This document shows positions 9,310-18,665 of a stretch of DNA of 64,000 nucleotides, piece by piece. The DNA lies in NCBI RefSeq assembly GCF_017916455.1, contig NZ_JAFMSY010000002.1:372001-436000 (forward strand), in the 5' to 3' direction. Source of the DNA: Nocardioides xinjiangensis (GTDB lineage Bacteria > Actinomycetota > Actinomycetes > Propionibacteriales > Nocardioidaceae). The translations under genes and the position numbers were made by a program. How positions within the stretch are numbered: the first letter of the stretch is position 1; each line of letters opens with the position of its first letter. The notes beneath the pieces were generated by a model. The model was not told the origin of the DNA and searched no databases. It worked only from the letters and a program-made list of their open reading frames with translations.

Positions 9310-9660
9310 CTACGACCCGAGCGCGCGTCGTACGGCCGCGAGCGCCTCGTCGTCTGGCACCCCGAGGGCGCGCACGGCGGTGACGTACGACGCCGCGGCC
9401 TCCCGCAGCGACCGGCCGACCCCGCGCCCGGCGACGAACGTGCCGGCTCGTCCGCGGGTCTCGACGACGCCGGTCGCCTCGAGCTCCTTGTAGGCGCGCG
9501 CGACGGTGTTGGCGGCCAGGCCCAGCGAGGAGGCGAGCGCCCGCACGGGCGGCAGCCGGTGGCCGGGGGCGAGGGCACCGGTGTCGACCTGCGCGCGGAT
9601 CCCGTCCCGCACCTGCTCGAAGGGCGGCACGTCCGAGCCGGGGTCGACGGTGAGGTTCAC
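9310..9660 (-). CDS. Short GntR-family (YtrA-type) transcriptional regulator
   Basis: 116-aa regulator: an N-terminal winged helix (PPFEQVRDGIRAQVDTGALA, HRLPPVRALASSLGLAANTV) and a short helical tail without the large effector domain of FadR or HutC types, as in YtrA-like GntR proteins. The GTG at 9660 overlaps the folA stop as GTGA, so translation is coupled. Position suggests regulation of its own operon or of nearby transport genes; no operator is evident. Confidence 0.85.
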   Translation of the reverse strand: MNLTVDPGSDVPPFEQVRDGIRAQVDTGALAPGHRLPPVRALASSLGLAANTVARAYKELEATGVVETRGRAGTFVAGRGVGRSLREAAASYVTAVRALGVPDDEALAAVRRALGS

Positions 9661-10151
9661 GCCGCGGGGTCCCTGCGCTGCCACCACACCCGGTCGTACC
9701 CGTCGTGGTGCTCGCGCCGCGACTCCTCCCACTCGGCGTGGTCGAACACCGGGTAGAAGGCGTCGCCGTCGGGACGCAGCGGCACCTCGGTGATCACCTG
9801 CTCGTCGGCGAACGGCAGGGCGGCGGCGTACACCTCGCCCCCACCGGCGACGGCGACGTCCCCGTCGAGCAGGTCGGCCTGCGCCAGGGCCGCCTCGATG
9901 CCGTGCGCGACCAGCACGCCGTCGGCCGACCAGTCGGCGTCGCGGGTCAGCACGACCGTGGTCCGCCCGGGCAGCGGCCGGCCGATCGACTCGTAGGTCG
10001 TGCGGCCCATCAGCAGGACGCGGCCCATCGTCAGCGCCTTGAACCCCGCCTGCTCGCCCGGGATCGACCAGGGGATGTCGGGACCGCTGCCGATGACCCC
10101 GTTCTCGGCCACCGCCGCGACCATCACGACACGCTTGCCACCGGGTGTCAT
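9657..10151 (-). CDS. folA: Dihydrofolate reductase
   Basis: 164-aa NADPH-dependent reductase regenerating tetrahydrofolate after the thymidylate synthase reaction. Family motifs are clear: [11 protein letters not shown], then [37 protein letters not shown] and the late [10 protein letters not shown]. The ATG at 10151 overlaps the thyA stop (ATGA), and its own stop overlaps the GntR start. This gives a tightly coupled thyA-folA-gntR operon and a complete dTMP/folate cycle. Confidence 0.95.
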   Translation of the reverse strand: MTPGGKRVVMVAAVAENGVIGSGPDIPWSIPGEQAGFKALTMGRVLLMGRTTYESIGRPLPGRTTVVLTRDADWSADGVLVAHGIEAALAQADLLDGDVAVAGGGEVYAAALPFADEQVITEVPLRPDGDAFYPVFDHAEWEESRREHHDGYDRVWWQRRDPAA

Positions 10152-10957
10152 ACGGCGATCGGCGCCTTGATGCCCGGGTGCGGGTCGTAGCCCTCGACCG
10201 AGATGTCCTCGAGGTCGAAGGCGTCGATCTCGGTGACGTCCGGGTTGAGCACGAGTCGGGGCAGCGGACGCGGCTCGCGGGCGAGCTGGAGCCGCGCCTG
10301 CTCGACATGGTTCAGGTAGAGGTGCGCGTCGCCGATCGAGTGCACGAAGTCGCCGACCTCGAGCCCGGTCACCTGGGCGACCATGTGGGTGAGCAGGGCG
10401 TAGGAGGCGATGTTGAACGGCACGCCGAGGAAGGTGTCGGCCGAGCGCTGGTAGAGCTGGCAGGACAGGCGGCCGCGACCGGTGTCCGAGGGGGCGACGT
10501 AGAACTGGAACAGCGTGTGGCACGGCGGCAGCGCCATGTCGTCGACGTCGGCGACGTTCCACGCCGAGACGATGTGCCGGCGCGAGTCGGGATTGGTGCG
10601 GATGCCCTCGACCAGCCGCGCGACCTGGTCGACGTGCCGGCCGTCCGGCGTCGGCCAGGAGCGCCACTGGTGGCCGTAGACGGGGCCGAGGTCGCCGTTG
10701 TCGTCCGCCCACTCGTCCCAGATCGTGATGCCGCGGTCCTGCAGCCACTTTACGTTGGTGTCGCCGCGCAGGAACCACAGCAGCTCGCCGAACACCGACC
10801 GGGTGTGCACCTTCTTCGTCGTCACGAGCGGGAAGCCCGCGGACAGGTCGAAGCGCATCTGGTGGCCGAACACGCTCAGGGTCCCGGTGCCGGTGCGGTC
10901 GGTCTTCTCCACTCCCTCGTCGAGGATCCGCTGGAGCAGGTCGAGGTAAGCGCGCAC
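10148..10957 (-). CDS. thyA: Thymidylate synthase (ThyA)
   Basis: Methylates dUMP to dTMP using methylene-tetrahydrofolate. At 269 aa it has normal length, with the catalytic cysteine in ALPPCHTLF at residue 146, the RRHIVSAWN phosphate-binding region and [15 protein letters not shown]. The GTG at 10957 lies 6 nt after TAGAGT, so it is probably leaderless. This is the classical folate-oxidising ThyA, not the flavin-dependent ThyX, consistent with folA being its partner. Confidence 0.96.
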   Translation of the reverse strand: MRAYLDLLQRILDEGVEKTDRTGTGTLSVFGHQMRFDLSAGFPLVTTKKVHTRSVFGELLWFLRGDTNVKWLQDRGITIWDEWADDNGDLGPVYGHQWRSWPTPDGRHVDQVARLVEGIRTNPDSRRHIVSAWNVADVDDMALPPCHTLFQFYVAPSDTGRGRLSCQLYQRSADTFLGVPFNIASYALLTHMVAQVTGLEVGDFVHSIGDAHLYLNHVEQARLQLAREPRPLPRLVLNPDVTEIDAFDLEDISVEGYDPHPGIKAPIAV

Positions 10958-10963
10958 AGGGCG

Positions 10964-10969
10964 ACTCTA
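10964..10969 (-). promoter_or_regulatory. -10 element of thyA, formed over a stop codon
   Basis: TAGAGT, 6 nt before the thyA GTG. The TAG stop codon of the upstream methyltransferase supplies the first three bases of the element. Confidence 0.5.
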
Positions 10970-11752
10970 CGACCTCGGGACCCGGGCCAGCGCGACGACG
11001 CACGAGACGTCGAAGGCGAAGTCCGGGCCGTCGCGCCAGCGTCCGTCCAGGGCGTCGTACGCCTCCCGCACGCGGCCCTGCACGGACGCCGACTGCGCCC
11101 GCCAGACGACGCCGAAGCTGCCGACCGCCGTCAGCCCCGCCCACAGGTCGGCAGGGGCGACGCGCCAGCGCCAGGACGCGGTCGCCGCGTCGGTCACCGC
11201 CAGGCCCGCCTCGCTGAGGAGCCCTGCCAGCCCGGCGGCGGAGCGCGCGAAGTCGCGGTCCGCCGGGAGGCGCGGCACCGGCGTGGGCACGGCACCGGCG
11301 GCGTCGAGGAGCTCGTTCCACAGCACCGCCTGCGGCGGCGGCGCGCTCCCCCAGATCGTCGCCCGCACGTGGCCGCCGGGCGCGGCCACCCGGGCGAGCT
11401 CGCGGGCACCGGCCCGCGGGTCGTCGACGTGGTTGAGCACGAAGCCGGCGGTGACCGCGTCGAAGCCGTCGTCGGCGTACGGCAGGTCGGGCAGCGCTCC
11501 GACGGCGACCTCGGAGCCGGGGCCGGTCCGGGCCCGGGCCATGGCCGCCATCTCGGGGTCGGGCTCCACGCCGAGGGCGTCGTGGCCCGCCGCGCGCGCC
11601 GACTGCACGAGCGTGCCCGTGCCGCAGCCCACGTCGAGCAGGCGGCTCCCGGGCGGGAGATCGTCGAGCAGCGTCGGGACCGCGCCGGCGCACAGGCCGG
11701 CGAAGCTCCGCGCGTAGGCCTGCGCCACGCCTGTCCACACTGCTTCCGCCAC
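10967..11752 (-). CDS. Class I SAM-dependent methyltransferase
   Basis: 261-aa soluble protein with motif I LLDVGCGTGTLVQSA, motif II GVEPDPEM and a post-motif FDAVTAGFVLNHVDD, typical of the Methyltransf_11/25 group. The substrate is not predictable. GTG at 11752, 8 nt after a TAGGGT element; the stop is 9 bp before the thyA start. Confidence 0.82.
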   Translation of the reverse strand: MAEAVWTGVAQAYARSFAGLCAGAVPTLLDDLPPGSRLLDVGCGTGTLVQSARAAGHDALGVEPDPEMAAMARARTGPGSEVAVGALPDLPYADDGFDAVTAGFVLNHVDDPRAGARELARVAAPGGHVRATIWGSAPPPQAVLWNELLDAAGAVPTPVPRLPADRDFARSAAGLAGLLSEAGLAVTDAATASWRWRVAPADLWAGLTAVGSFGVVWRAQSASVQGRVREAYDALDGRWRDGPDFAFDVSCVVALARVPRS

Positions 11753-11760
11753 GGCTCGCG

Positions 11761-11766
11761 ACCCTA
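11761..11766 (-). promoter_or_regulatory. -10 element of the methyltransferase gene
   Basis: TAGGGT with an 8-nt gap to GTG at 11752 and no ribosome site in the gap. Confidence 0.4.
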
Positions 11767-11816
11767 CGGCCTCCCCGCGATCCCCATACGACCTCGCGAC
11801 GGCCCCGCGCGTCGTG

Positions 11817-12683
11817 TCACCGCAACCGGATCGAGCCGTCGACCTGCGTGATGGTCACCGGCTCCCCACAGGTGAGCTCGGCCGTGCACAGCACCAGTGC
11901 GCGGCGTCCCGACTCCGACTGACGCACGGCGTCCTCGGCGGCGGGGCGTCGCGAGGAGTCGAGCAGGTGCGCCCACCCGCCGCCCGGCACCGGCACGCTC
12001 TGCACGAGCAGGTCGTCCCGCCCGAGCTCCAGCAGTTCCGGCGGCGCGACCGGGTCGTCCAGCGCCTCGGGGACGGCGTCGACGGCGTGCACGTCGCCGT
12101 CGGCGTCGACCCGGACCACCTCCCCCGACCCGAGCCGCACCGCCGCTCCGGTGCCCCACGGTACGAACGCGTCGACGTCCGGCAGCCGCACGACCACCTC
12201 CGCGAGGTGCAGCTCGCCCTCGGCGTACCAGGTCACGGGCAGCGGGTTGGCCTCCCGTCGCACCTCGGGCGGGGCGGGCCGTGCGGCCCACCAGGCCCAC
12301 CCGACGGCGAGCACCGACGCGGCCACCAGGCAGGCCAGCGCGCGGCCGGCGGCGCGCCGACGCCGCGCCGAGCGCAGCCGCGAGGCCCGGTCCAGCCAGT
12401 CCTCCGGTCCGTCGCCCGGGCGGCGTGGACGTACGCCGTGCGGCACCGGCTCGCCGGGCCGGGCGTCGAGGCCGGCACGCCCCCGCGCCTCGGCCCAGAG
12501 GGTGACGTCCACCTGCTCCTCGCGCACGCGCCGCTCCCACGAGCGGTGGCTGGCCAGCAGCGTCTCCGCGACCGCGAGCCGGGCGTCCTCGGCCGGGACG
12601 CCCTCGTCCTCCAGCCCGCCGACGAGGTCGGCCCAGCGCGCGTCGACGTACCGGGTGAAGTCCGAGTCCTCCGCCGCGACCAC
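11817..12683 (-). CDS. Single-pass membrane protein of unknown function
   Basis: 288 aa. A charged N-terminal cytoplasmic part (about 1-120) is followed by one membrane segment (ALACLVAASVLAVGWAWWAA, about 125-145) and an outside domain rich in beta-type segments with a cysteine pair near the end (LCTAELTCGEP). The first 60 residues (DFTRYVDARWADLVGGLEDE) loosely recall the start of SigE-type sigma factors, but no complete region 2 or 4 is present. The GTG start at 12683 has its GGGAGG almost touching it, so the exact start is uncertain. I do not recognise the family. Confidence 0.65.
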   Translation of the reverse strand: MVAAEDSDFTRYVDARWADLVGGLEDEGVPAEDARLAVAETLLASHRSWERRVREEQVDVTLWAEARGRAGLDARPGEPVPHGVRPRRPGDGPEDWLDRASRLRSARRRRAAGRALACLVAASVLAVGWAWWAARPAPPEVRREANPLPVTWYAEGELHLAEVVVRLPDVDAFVPWGTGAAVRLGSGEVVRVDADGDVHAVDAVPEALDDPVAPPELLELGRDDLLVQSVPVPGGGWAHLLDSSRRPAAEDAVRQSESGRRALVLCTAELTCGEPVTITQVDGSIRLR

Positions 12684-12722
12684 CTCCCGGGGATGCTTCG
12701 GAGCCGGGCGGGTGCCGGATGG

Positions 12723-12974
12723 TCAGGCGGACAGCGACATCGGCCCGTAGACCTGACGGTCGTGCTCGAAGAGCGTCACCGCTGCGACGCCCTGCTCGGC
12801 GAGCTCGGCCCACGTCTCGCCGACCCACGACTCGGCGTCGCCCTGGGTGCCGAAGCGCTGGTCGGAGTGACCCGCGACCTCGACCGGCTGGCCGGCCGCG
12901 TCCTCGAGGCGCCACCACCACGGCCGATCGGCGGCCGACGGCTGGCGGAAGGTGGGGGGCTGGCCCGGAAGCAC
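12723..12974 (-). CDS. Small conserved hypothetical coupled to gcvT
   Basis: 83-aa acidic protein (DRPWWWRLEDAAGQPVEV, ESWVGETWAELAEQGVAAV). GTG at 12974 starts 1 bp after the gcvT stop, so translation is coupled to gcvT. No enzymatic motif is visible. Small proteins of this type occur in other actinobacteria, but I cannot name a family. Confidence 0.72.
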   Translation of the reverse strand: MLPGQPPTFRQPSAADRPWWWRLEDAAGQPVEVAGHSDQRFGTQGDAESWVGETWAELAEQGVAAVTLFEHDRQVYGPMSLSA

Positions 12975-12975
12975 G

Positions 12976-14097
12976 TCAGGACTCCTTCACCGACGTCTCG
13001 ACGAACGGCGGCTTGACCAGCTGGAAGATCTCGCGCCGGCCGCGGATGTCGACGCCGACCTGCGCGTCCTCGGCGATCGTCGCCGGGATGAGCGCCAGTC
13101 CGATGCCCTTCCGCAGCGTCGGGGAGAAGGTGCCCGAGGTGATGTCGGCCAAAGGCACGTCCTGGGTGAGGGTCACGCTCATGCCGGGACGCGGGATGCC
13201 GCGCCCGAGGGCGAGCAGTCCCCGCAGGCGTCGCCTCGGCCCCTCCTCCTTGACCCGCAGCACCGCGTCGCGGCCGAAGAAGGCGTCCTTGCGCCACCCG
13301 ACGGCCCACGACAGCCCCGCCTCGACCGGGTTGGTGTCGAGGCTGATGTCCTGTCCGTGCAGCGGGTAGCCCATCTCGGTGCGGAGGGTGTCGCGGGCGC
13401 CGAGGCCGCAGGGGACGATCCCCCACTCCTCGCCGGCCGCCAGCAGGTCGTCCCAGAGCCGACCCGCTGCCTCGTTGGCGACGACCAGCTCGTAGCCGCG
13501 CTCGCCGGTGTAGCCCGTGCGGCACACGACGACGCCGGGGCCGTCGCCGCCTCCCGCCGACGCGAGCGGGGCCTCGACGAACGACATGTACTCGTGCCCG
13601 GTCGGCAGGCCCACCCTCGCCAGCACCTCGTCGGACCGAGGGCCCTGCACGGCGAGGACCGCGTAGTCGTCGTGGTGGTCGACGACCTCGACGCCCGCCG
13701 GCGCGGCCGCCCCGAGGCGGCGCACGACCTCGCCGGCGTTGGCGGCGTTGGGGACCAGCAGCACGTGCTCGTCGTCGTGCCAGTAGGCGATGAGGTCGTC
13801 GACGATGCCGCCCGACTCGTCGAGGCACAGGGTGTACTGCGCCTTGCCCGGGCGGATCTTGGCGAGGTCGTTGGACAGCGTGGCGTTGACGAAGTCGGCC
13901 GCGCCGGGACCCGACACCATCGCCTTCCCGAGGTGGCTGACGTCGAAGACCCCGACGCCCTCACGGACCGCGGTGTGCTCCTTGACCACGCCGGTCCGGT
14001 ACTCCAGCGGCATCGACCAGCCGCCGAACTCCGCGAGCTTCGCCCCGAGGGCCTCGTGTCGGTCGTGGAGGGGCGACTGCTTGAGCGATCCGGCCAT
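12976..14097 (-). CDS. gcvT: Aminomethyltransferase (glycine cleavage T-protein)
   Basis: 373-aa T-protein that releases ammonia from the aminomethyl-lipoyl H-protein and forms methylene-tetrahydrofolate. The start SPLHDRHEALGAKLAEFGGW is typical, as are FDVSHLGKAMVSGP, RTGYTGERGYEL and GARDTLRTEMGYPLHGQD. No gcvH or gcvP is in the window; T-protein genes are often separate in actinobacteria. ATG at 14097 lies 7 nt after TAGGTT. It is divergent from pepA with 54 bp between starts, and both look leaderless. Confidence 0.95.
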   Translation of the reverse strand: MAGSLKQSPLHDRHEALGAKLAEFGGWSMPLEYRTGVVKEHTAVREGVGVFDVSHLGKAMVSGPGAADFVNATLSNDLAKIRPGKAQYTLCLDESGGIVDDLIAYWHDDEHVLLVPNAANAGEVVRRLGAAAPAGVEVVDHHDDYAVLAVQGPRSDEVLARVGLPTGHEYMSFVEAPLASAGGGDGPGVVVCRTGYTGERGYELVVANEAAGRLWDDLLAAGEEWGIVPCGLGARDTLRTEMGYPLHGQDISLDTNPVEAGLSWAVGWRKDAFFGRDAVLRVKEEGPRRRLRGLLALGRGIPRPGMSVTLTQDVPLADITSGTFSPTLRKGIGLALIPATIAEDAQVGVDIRGRREIFQLVKPPFVETSVKES

Positions 14098-14104
14098 GCC
14101 GCGA

Positions 14105-14110
14105 AACCTA
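14105..14110 (-). promoter_or_regulatory. -10 element of gcvT
   Basis: TAGGTT on the minus strand, 7 nt before the gcvT ATG. Confidence 0.5.
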
Positions 14111-14139
14111 CCTCAGCGTGCGGCGCGTCAGGGCTCGCC

Positions 14140-14145
14140 TAACAT
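14140..14145 (+). promoter_or_regulatory. -10 element of pepA
   Basis: TAACAT, 6 nt before the GTG at 14152. The 54-bp divergent gap therefore holds two back-to-back leaderless promoters. Confidence 0.5.
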
Positions 14146-14151
14146 GCCCGG

Positions 14152-15663
14152 GTGACCTCGTACTCCCTCCGCAGCGCCAGCCCCGCCAAGACCCGAGCCG
14201 ACGCCGTCGTCGTCGGGGTCGTCGCCGGCCAGGAGGGGCCGCGGCTGTGCGACGCGGCCGCGGACGTCACGGCCGCCTACGGCCGCAGGCTGCGGCCGTT
14301 CCTCTCCACGATGGGCGTGACCGGCAAGGCCGGCGAGGCCGTCAAGGCGCCGACCCGCGACGAGGTCAACGCCCCGCTGCTCGTCTTCGTCGGGCTCGGC
14401 GAGGACCCGTCCGACCCGGTCGCCGTACGCCGGGCCGCGGGCGTGGCCGCGCGCGGCGTCGCCAACGCCGCCTCGGTCGCCCTCGCGCTCCCGAGCGACA
14501 CCCCCGAGCTGGTCGCCGCGGTCGTCGAGGGCCACCGCCTCGGTGGCTACACCTTCACCGCCTACAAGTCGACCAAGCCCGAGGCCGGTGAGCCCAACGA
14601 CGTCGTCGTGCTGACGCCCCTCGCCCGCCGCGCCGAGGCCGCCGAGGCGCTCGAGCGGGCCCAGGTCCTCGCCGACGCGGTCACCCTCGCTCGCGACTGG
14701 GTCAACACCCCTCCCCGGGACTGCACTCCCCCGCTGCTGGCCGAGCTCGTGAGCGCCGCGCACAAGGAGGTGACCAAGGGACGCGGGGCACCCAAGGTCC
14801 AGCTCGAGGTCTTCGACCACGAGCAGCTAGCCGACATGGGGTGCGGCGGCATCCTCAGCGTCGGCAACTCCTCCGCTTCGCCGTCGCGGCTCGTCAAGCT
14901 GACCTGGGCGCCGAAGGATGCGGTGACACACCTCGCGCTGGTCGGCAAGGGCGTCACCTTCGACTCCGGCGGGCTCACCATCAAGCCGTCCTCGAGCATG
15001 CTGAACATGAAGGGCGACATGGCCGGGGCCGCGAACGTCGTCGCGGCGACCCTGGCGATCGCCCGCCTCGGGCTGCCGGTGAAGGTCACGGCGTACGCGC
15101 CGATGGCCGAGAACATGGTCTCGGGCACGGCGACGCGTCCCGGCGACGTCATCACGATGCGCAACGGCACCACCGTGGAGATCGCCAACACCGACGCCGA
15201 AGGGCGGATGCTGCTCGGCGACGCGCTCGCGCTGGCGGTCGAGGAGGGACCCGACGTCGTCGTCGACATCGCCACCCTCACCGGTCACATGCAGCTCGCG
15301 CTGGGCGACAAGGTGGGTGCCGTGATGGGCACCGACGACCAGGTCCCGGCCGTCCTGGCGGCGGGCGTCGCCGCCGGTGAGCAGCACTGGCACATGCCGA
15401 TCCCGGAGGAGATGGCGGAGCGGATCAGCAGCTCCAAGGTCGCCGACCTGCTCCAGCACGACTGGGTGCGGTGGGGCGGCGGACTGTACGCCTCGGCGTT
15501 CCTGCGCGAGTTCACCGGCGGGCTGCCGTGGGCGCACCTCGACATCGCCGGCAAGGAGATCAACACCGGCAGCCCCTACGGCCACGTCCCCGCGGGCGCG
15601 ACCGGGTTCGGGGTCACCACGCTCGTCGAGTACGCGCGCTCGCTCGCCACCTCAGCCGGCTGA
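14152..15663 (+). CDS. pepA: Leucyl aminopeptidase (M17)
   Basis: 503-aa cytosolic two-metal aminopeptidase. The M17 metal/active-site segments VGKGVTFDSGGLTIKP, MKGDMAGAANV and the signature NTDAEGRMLLGDAL are all intact, followed by DIATLTGHMQLALG. The N-terminal macro-like domain is of normal size. GTG at 14152. The stop codon abuts the stop of the convergent regulator gene with zero bases between, so no terminator separates them. Confidence 0.95.
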   Translation: MTSYSLRSASPAKTRADAVVVGVVAGQEGPRLCDAAADVTAAYGRRLRPFLSTMGVTGKAGEAVKAPTRDEVNAPLLVFVGLGEDPSDPVAVRRAAGVAARGVANAASVALALPSDTPELVAAVVEGHRLGGYTFTAYKSTKPEAGEPNDVVVLTPLARRAEAAEALERAQVLADAVTLARDWVNTPPRDCTPPLLAELVSAAHKEVTKGRGAPKVQLEVFDHEQLADMGCGGILSVGNSSASPSRLVKLTWAPKDAVTHLALVGKGVTFDSGGLTIKPSSSMLNMKGDMAGAANVVAATLAIARLGLPVKVTAYAPMAENMVSGTATRPGDVITMRNGTTVEIANTDAEGRMLLGDALALAVEEGPDVVVDIATLTGHMQLALGDKVGAVMGTDDQVPAVLAAGVAAGEQHWHMPIPEEMAERISSSKVADLLQHDWVRWGGGLYASAFLREFTGGLPWAHLDIAGKEINTGSPYGHVPAGATGFGVTTLVEYARSLATSAG

Positions 15664-18534
15664 TCACCTGCGCAGCACCCAGGCGACCACCTCGGCGCGG
15701 CTGGTGAGCCCGAGCTTGGCCAGCACGTGCCGCACGTGGGTCTCCACCGTGCGCTCGGAGAGGTAGAGCCGCTGCGCGATGGCGCGGTTGCTCAGGCCCT
15801 CGGCCACCAGACCGGCCACCTCGCGCTCGCGCGGGGTCAGCGGGCCCGCCGTGGGGGGCAGCGCGCCGAGCAGCCGCTCGGCGGTCGCGAGCGGGCCGGG
15901 CATGTCGAGCCGCCGGAGCTCGCCCACCGCGGCGGCCAGCAGCTGCCGCACCTCCTCCCGGCTGTCGTCCCCCGGCGAGCCGTCGGGCTCCAGCAGCGCC
16001 TGCGCCAGCCCGAGACGGCTCAGCGCCGTGAACGGCCGCGCCCCGATGCGGGCGTTGAGCGCCACGGCGTCGCGGTAGTGCCGCACGGCGAGGTCGGGCC
16101 GCCCGGCGACCCGCGCGTAGTCGCCGAGCGACCGCGCGACGGCGCCGTCGCTGAAGACCCCGCCCGAGCCGTCGCCGCTGTACTCGTGGGCGAACGGCAG
16201 GAACAGGTCGTAGGCCTCGGCGCACACCTCGGCGTCCTTGAGGATCACCGCGACCGCAGCCACCTGGCCGATGGTGCCGGCCCAGCGGACCCCCACCGGG
16301 TACGTCGACGGCAGGTGGCGGAACCGCTCGAACTCGGCGCGCGCGGTGTCGAGGTCCCCCGCGAGCGCGTGGAGCATCGGCCTGGCCACCTGCACCACCG
16401 GGAACGGCGGCGCGTGCGCGAGCATCCACTCCCACGCCTGCGGCTCGTCGTCGTACACGCCGCGCACCCGCATCAGCTCGATGCGGAAGGCGTGGTCCAT
16501 CCCGGCCATGCCGAGGTCGCCGATCTGCTCGGCGACGACGCGGGCGGCGTCGTTCGTCGCCCGGGCGGTCGCGAAGTCCCCGACCAGCGCCTCCCGCACC
16601 GCGCGGTAGCGGAGGTGGTGCCAGCGGGCGAGGACGGACCCGTGCCGACGTGCGACCGCCTCGACCTGGGCCAGCTCCTCGTCGACCGCCGCCATGTTGC
16701 CCAGCTGGAAGGCGGCGTCCAGTCGCCACAGGTGGCCCCACAGCGCCGCCACCGGCCGCCGGGCGGCAGCGCCGAGCTCCACGGCCCGACGGCCCAGGTC
16801 GAGCCGTTCGCGCACCGTGTGCGGGACGCTGATGGTGAGGTGACGGGCCGCGATGCTGTCCAGGATCGCGTCCTGGTCACCGGACCGCTCCGCCTCGGCG
16901 AGCGCCTCTTCCGCCAGCGCGCCTGCGCGGGCTCCCTGGTCGGTCTCGGCCGCGCCCACGGCCAGCTGCGCCAGCAGGCGCGCCCGCACGGCGCGGTCGC
17001 CGGCGTCCACGCACGCCAGCGCGCGGGTGCCGAGCTCGGTCACCACGCGGTTGGCGCCGGGATCGCCCAGGCCCTGCACCACCAGCGCCGCGCTGGCGAG
17101 CAGGTCCGAGCGACCCGCCGCCTCAGCCAGCGCGGCCGCCTCCTGGCAGGTCCGCAGGGCCTCCGGCACACGGTCACCGAGGAACTGCGCCTCGGCGAGG
17201 CGCACCAGCACGCCGGCGAGGGCCTCGCCGGACGCGCCCGAGCGCCGTGCCGCCTCGACGGCGAGCGCGGCGAAGCCCACCGCGTCGTCGAAGGCCAGGC
17301 ACGCGCGTGCCTCGTCGTCGGCCACCTCGGCCCAGCGCGCGCACCGCCGGGCGTCCTCCTGACCGCCGGCCCGGTGCCAGTGGTGGGCGATCGAGCCGGC
17401 CGCGGTGCGCGGCGCGGTGATCCCGGTCGTGCTGCCGGAGCCGGGCCCCGTCCCTGTCGTCGCCTCCAGGGCCGCCGCGGCAGCGCGGTGCAGCGTGCGC
17501 CGACGCTCCGTCGGCACGCCGGCGTACACCGCGTCGCGCACCAGGGCGTGCTGGAAGCGCAGCTCCCCGGGCGCCGAGTCCTGCAGCAACCCCACGGCGA
17601 CCAGCTCGTCGAGCAGCGCCCGCACCCGGTCGTCCCGCTCCCCCACCACCTCGGCGAGCACGTCGGGAGCCACCCGCTCCCCCAGGACCGCAGCGGCCTC
17701 GGCCACCTCGCGGGCCTCCACGTCGAGCGGGTCGAGCCGGGCGGCGACCACCCGCCGCAGGCGCGGGCGCTGCCCCACCAGCCGGCCGACCTCGTCGTCC
17801 TCCACCGGCAGGTCCCGGCGCCCGAGCTCCTCGGCGAGCAGCCGCACCAGGAGCGGGTTCCCCGAGGTGGCCCGCCACAGCGTCGCAGCGCGACGGACCC
17901 GCTCGAGGTGGCCGCCGGGCAGGTGCGGCACCCAGGCCGCCACGTCGGCAGCGGTGAGCCCGGCCAGCGCCACCGACACCGCGGCGTCGCTGCGCAGGAG
18001 GTCGGGCTCGGCGTCGGCCAGCGGGCCGTGCGCGCCCTCGCGGCTGGTGAGCAACATCGCGACGCGACTGTGGCGCAGCTCGGCGACCAGGTGACGCACC
18101 AGGAGGACCGACGTGTGGTCCGCCCAGTGCATGTCCTCGAGCACCAGCAGCAGGCCGTCTGGGCCGGACCTGTCGCGGATGACGTCGGCGACGGCGACGA
18201 ACAGCTCGAACCGGGCGGCGGGATTCTGGTCGGCGCTGCGCGCCGGCAACAGGCGCGTCGCCTCGGGCCAGTCCCGCATGGCGCGCAGCCACGGCCACAG
18301 CGGCGGCGCGCCCGGGTCGTCGACCGCGTACCCGAGCGCGACGCCCATGCGCTCGCCCCGGGCCGCGGCACAGGCCGCCTCGGCCACGACCGTCTTGCCG
18401 ATGCCCGCCGGTCCGGTCACCAGCAGGAGCCGCCCCTGCCCCGCCCGGGCTTCGGTCAGCGCGCGCCGGACCTGCGCGAGCTCCTCCGACCGCCCGACCA
18501 CGACGCCCATCAGCCCAGTATCGCGCTGAGACAC
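15664..18534 (-). CDS. Large ATP-binding LuxR-family regulator (LAL/MalT-like)
   Basis: 956-aa one-component regulator. An N-terminal AAA/STAND ATPase has Walker A GPAGIGKT, Walker B LLLVLEDMHWAD and the sensor-like LLTSREGAHG. A long helical, TPR-like middle (about 380-870) follows. The C-terminal LuxR helix-turn-helix is LTPREREVAGLVAEGLSNRA, then LYLSERTVETHVRHVLAKLG. Family knowledge: an inducer bound by the STAND/TPR part triggers oligomerisation and DNA binding. The GTG at 18534 and the ATG eight codons in (18510) are both possible; neither has a strong ribosome site. The nearest candidate targets are the divergent YceI pair. Confidence 0.88.
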   Translation of the reverse strand: MSQRDTGLMGVVVGRSEELAQVRRALTEARAGQGRLLLVTGPAGIGKTVVAEAACAAARGERMGVALGYAVDDPGAPPLWPWLRAMRDWPEATRLLPARSADQNPAARFELFVAVADVIRDRSGPDGLLLVLEDMHWADHTSVLLVRHLVAELRHSRVAMLLTSREGAHGPLADAEPDLLRSDAAVSVALAGLTAADVAAWVPHLPGGHLERVRRAATLWRATSGNPLLVRLLAEELGRRDLPVEDDEVGRLVGQRPRLRRVVAARLDPLDVEAREVAEAAAVLGERVAPDVLAEVVGERDDRVRALLDELVAVGLLQDSAPGELRFQHALVRDAVYAGVPTERRRTLHRAAAAALEATTGTGPGSGSTTGITAPRTAAGSIAHHWHRAGGQEDARRCARWAEVADDEARACLAFDDAVGFAALAVEAARRSGASGEALAGVLVRLAEAQFLGDRVPEALRTCQEAAALAEAAGRSDLLASAALVVQGLGDPGANRVVTELGTRALACVDAGDRAVRARLLAQLAVGAAETDQGARAGALAEEALAEAERSGDQDAILDSIAARHLTISVPHTVRERLDLGRRAVELGAAARRPVAALWGHLWRLDAAFQLGNMAAVDEELAQVEAVARRHGSVLARWHHLRYRAVREALVGDFATARATNDAARVVAEQIGDLGMAGMDHAFRIELMRVRGVYDDEPQAWEWMLAHAPPFPVVQVARPMLHALAGDLDTARAEFERFRHLPSTYPVGVRWAGTIGQVAAVAVILKDAEVCAEAYDLFLPFAHEYSGDGSGGVFSDGAVARSLGDYARVAGRPDLAVRHYRDAVALNARIGARPFTALSRLGLAQALLEPDGSPGDDSREEVRQLLAAAVGELRRLDMPGPLATAERLLGALPPTAGPLTPREREVAGLVAEGLSNRAIAQRLYLSERTVETHVRHVLAKLGLTSRAEVVAWVLRR

Positions 18535-18665
18535 GGTCCCGGTCAGTCCCGCGGCCGCGCCGGATCAGTGGGGGGATGCGTGCTGGCACTGACGCGACCT
18601 GCGGCGCACGGCACGAGGCTTTGGCGAAGGAGTTCCCACACCAGCCCCGACCCACAGGAGGAGTC

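Noticed and set aside
9174..9578. Minus-strand frame through repeat array 1 and the GntR gene
   Set aside because: Its N-terminus is translated repeat and its remainder is the wrong frame of the GntR gene.
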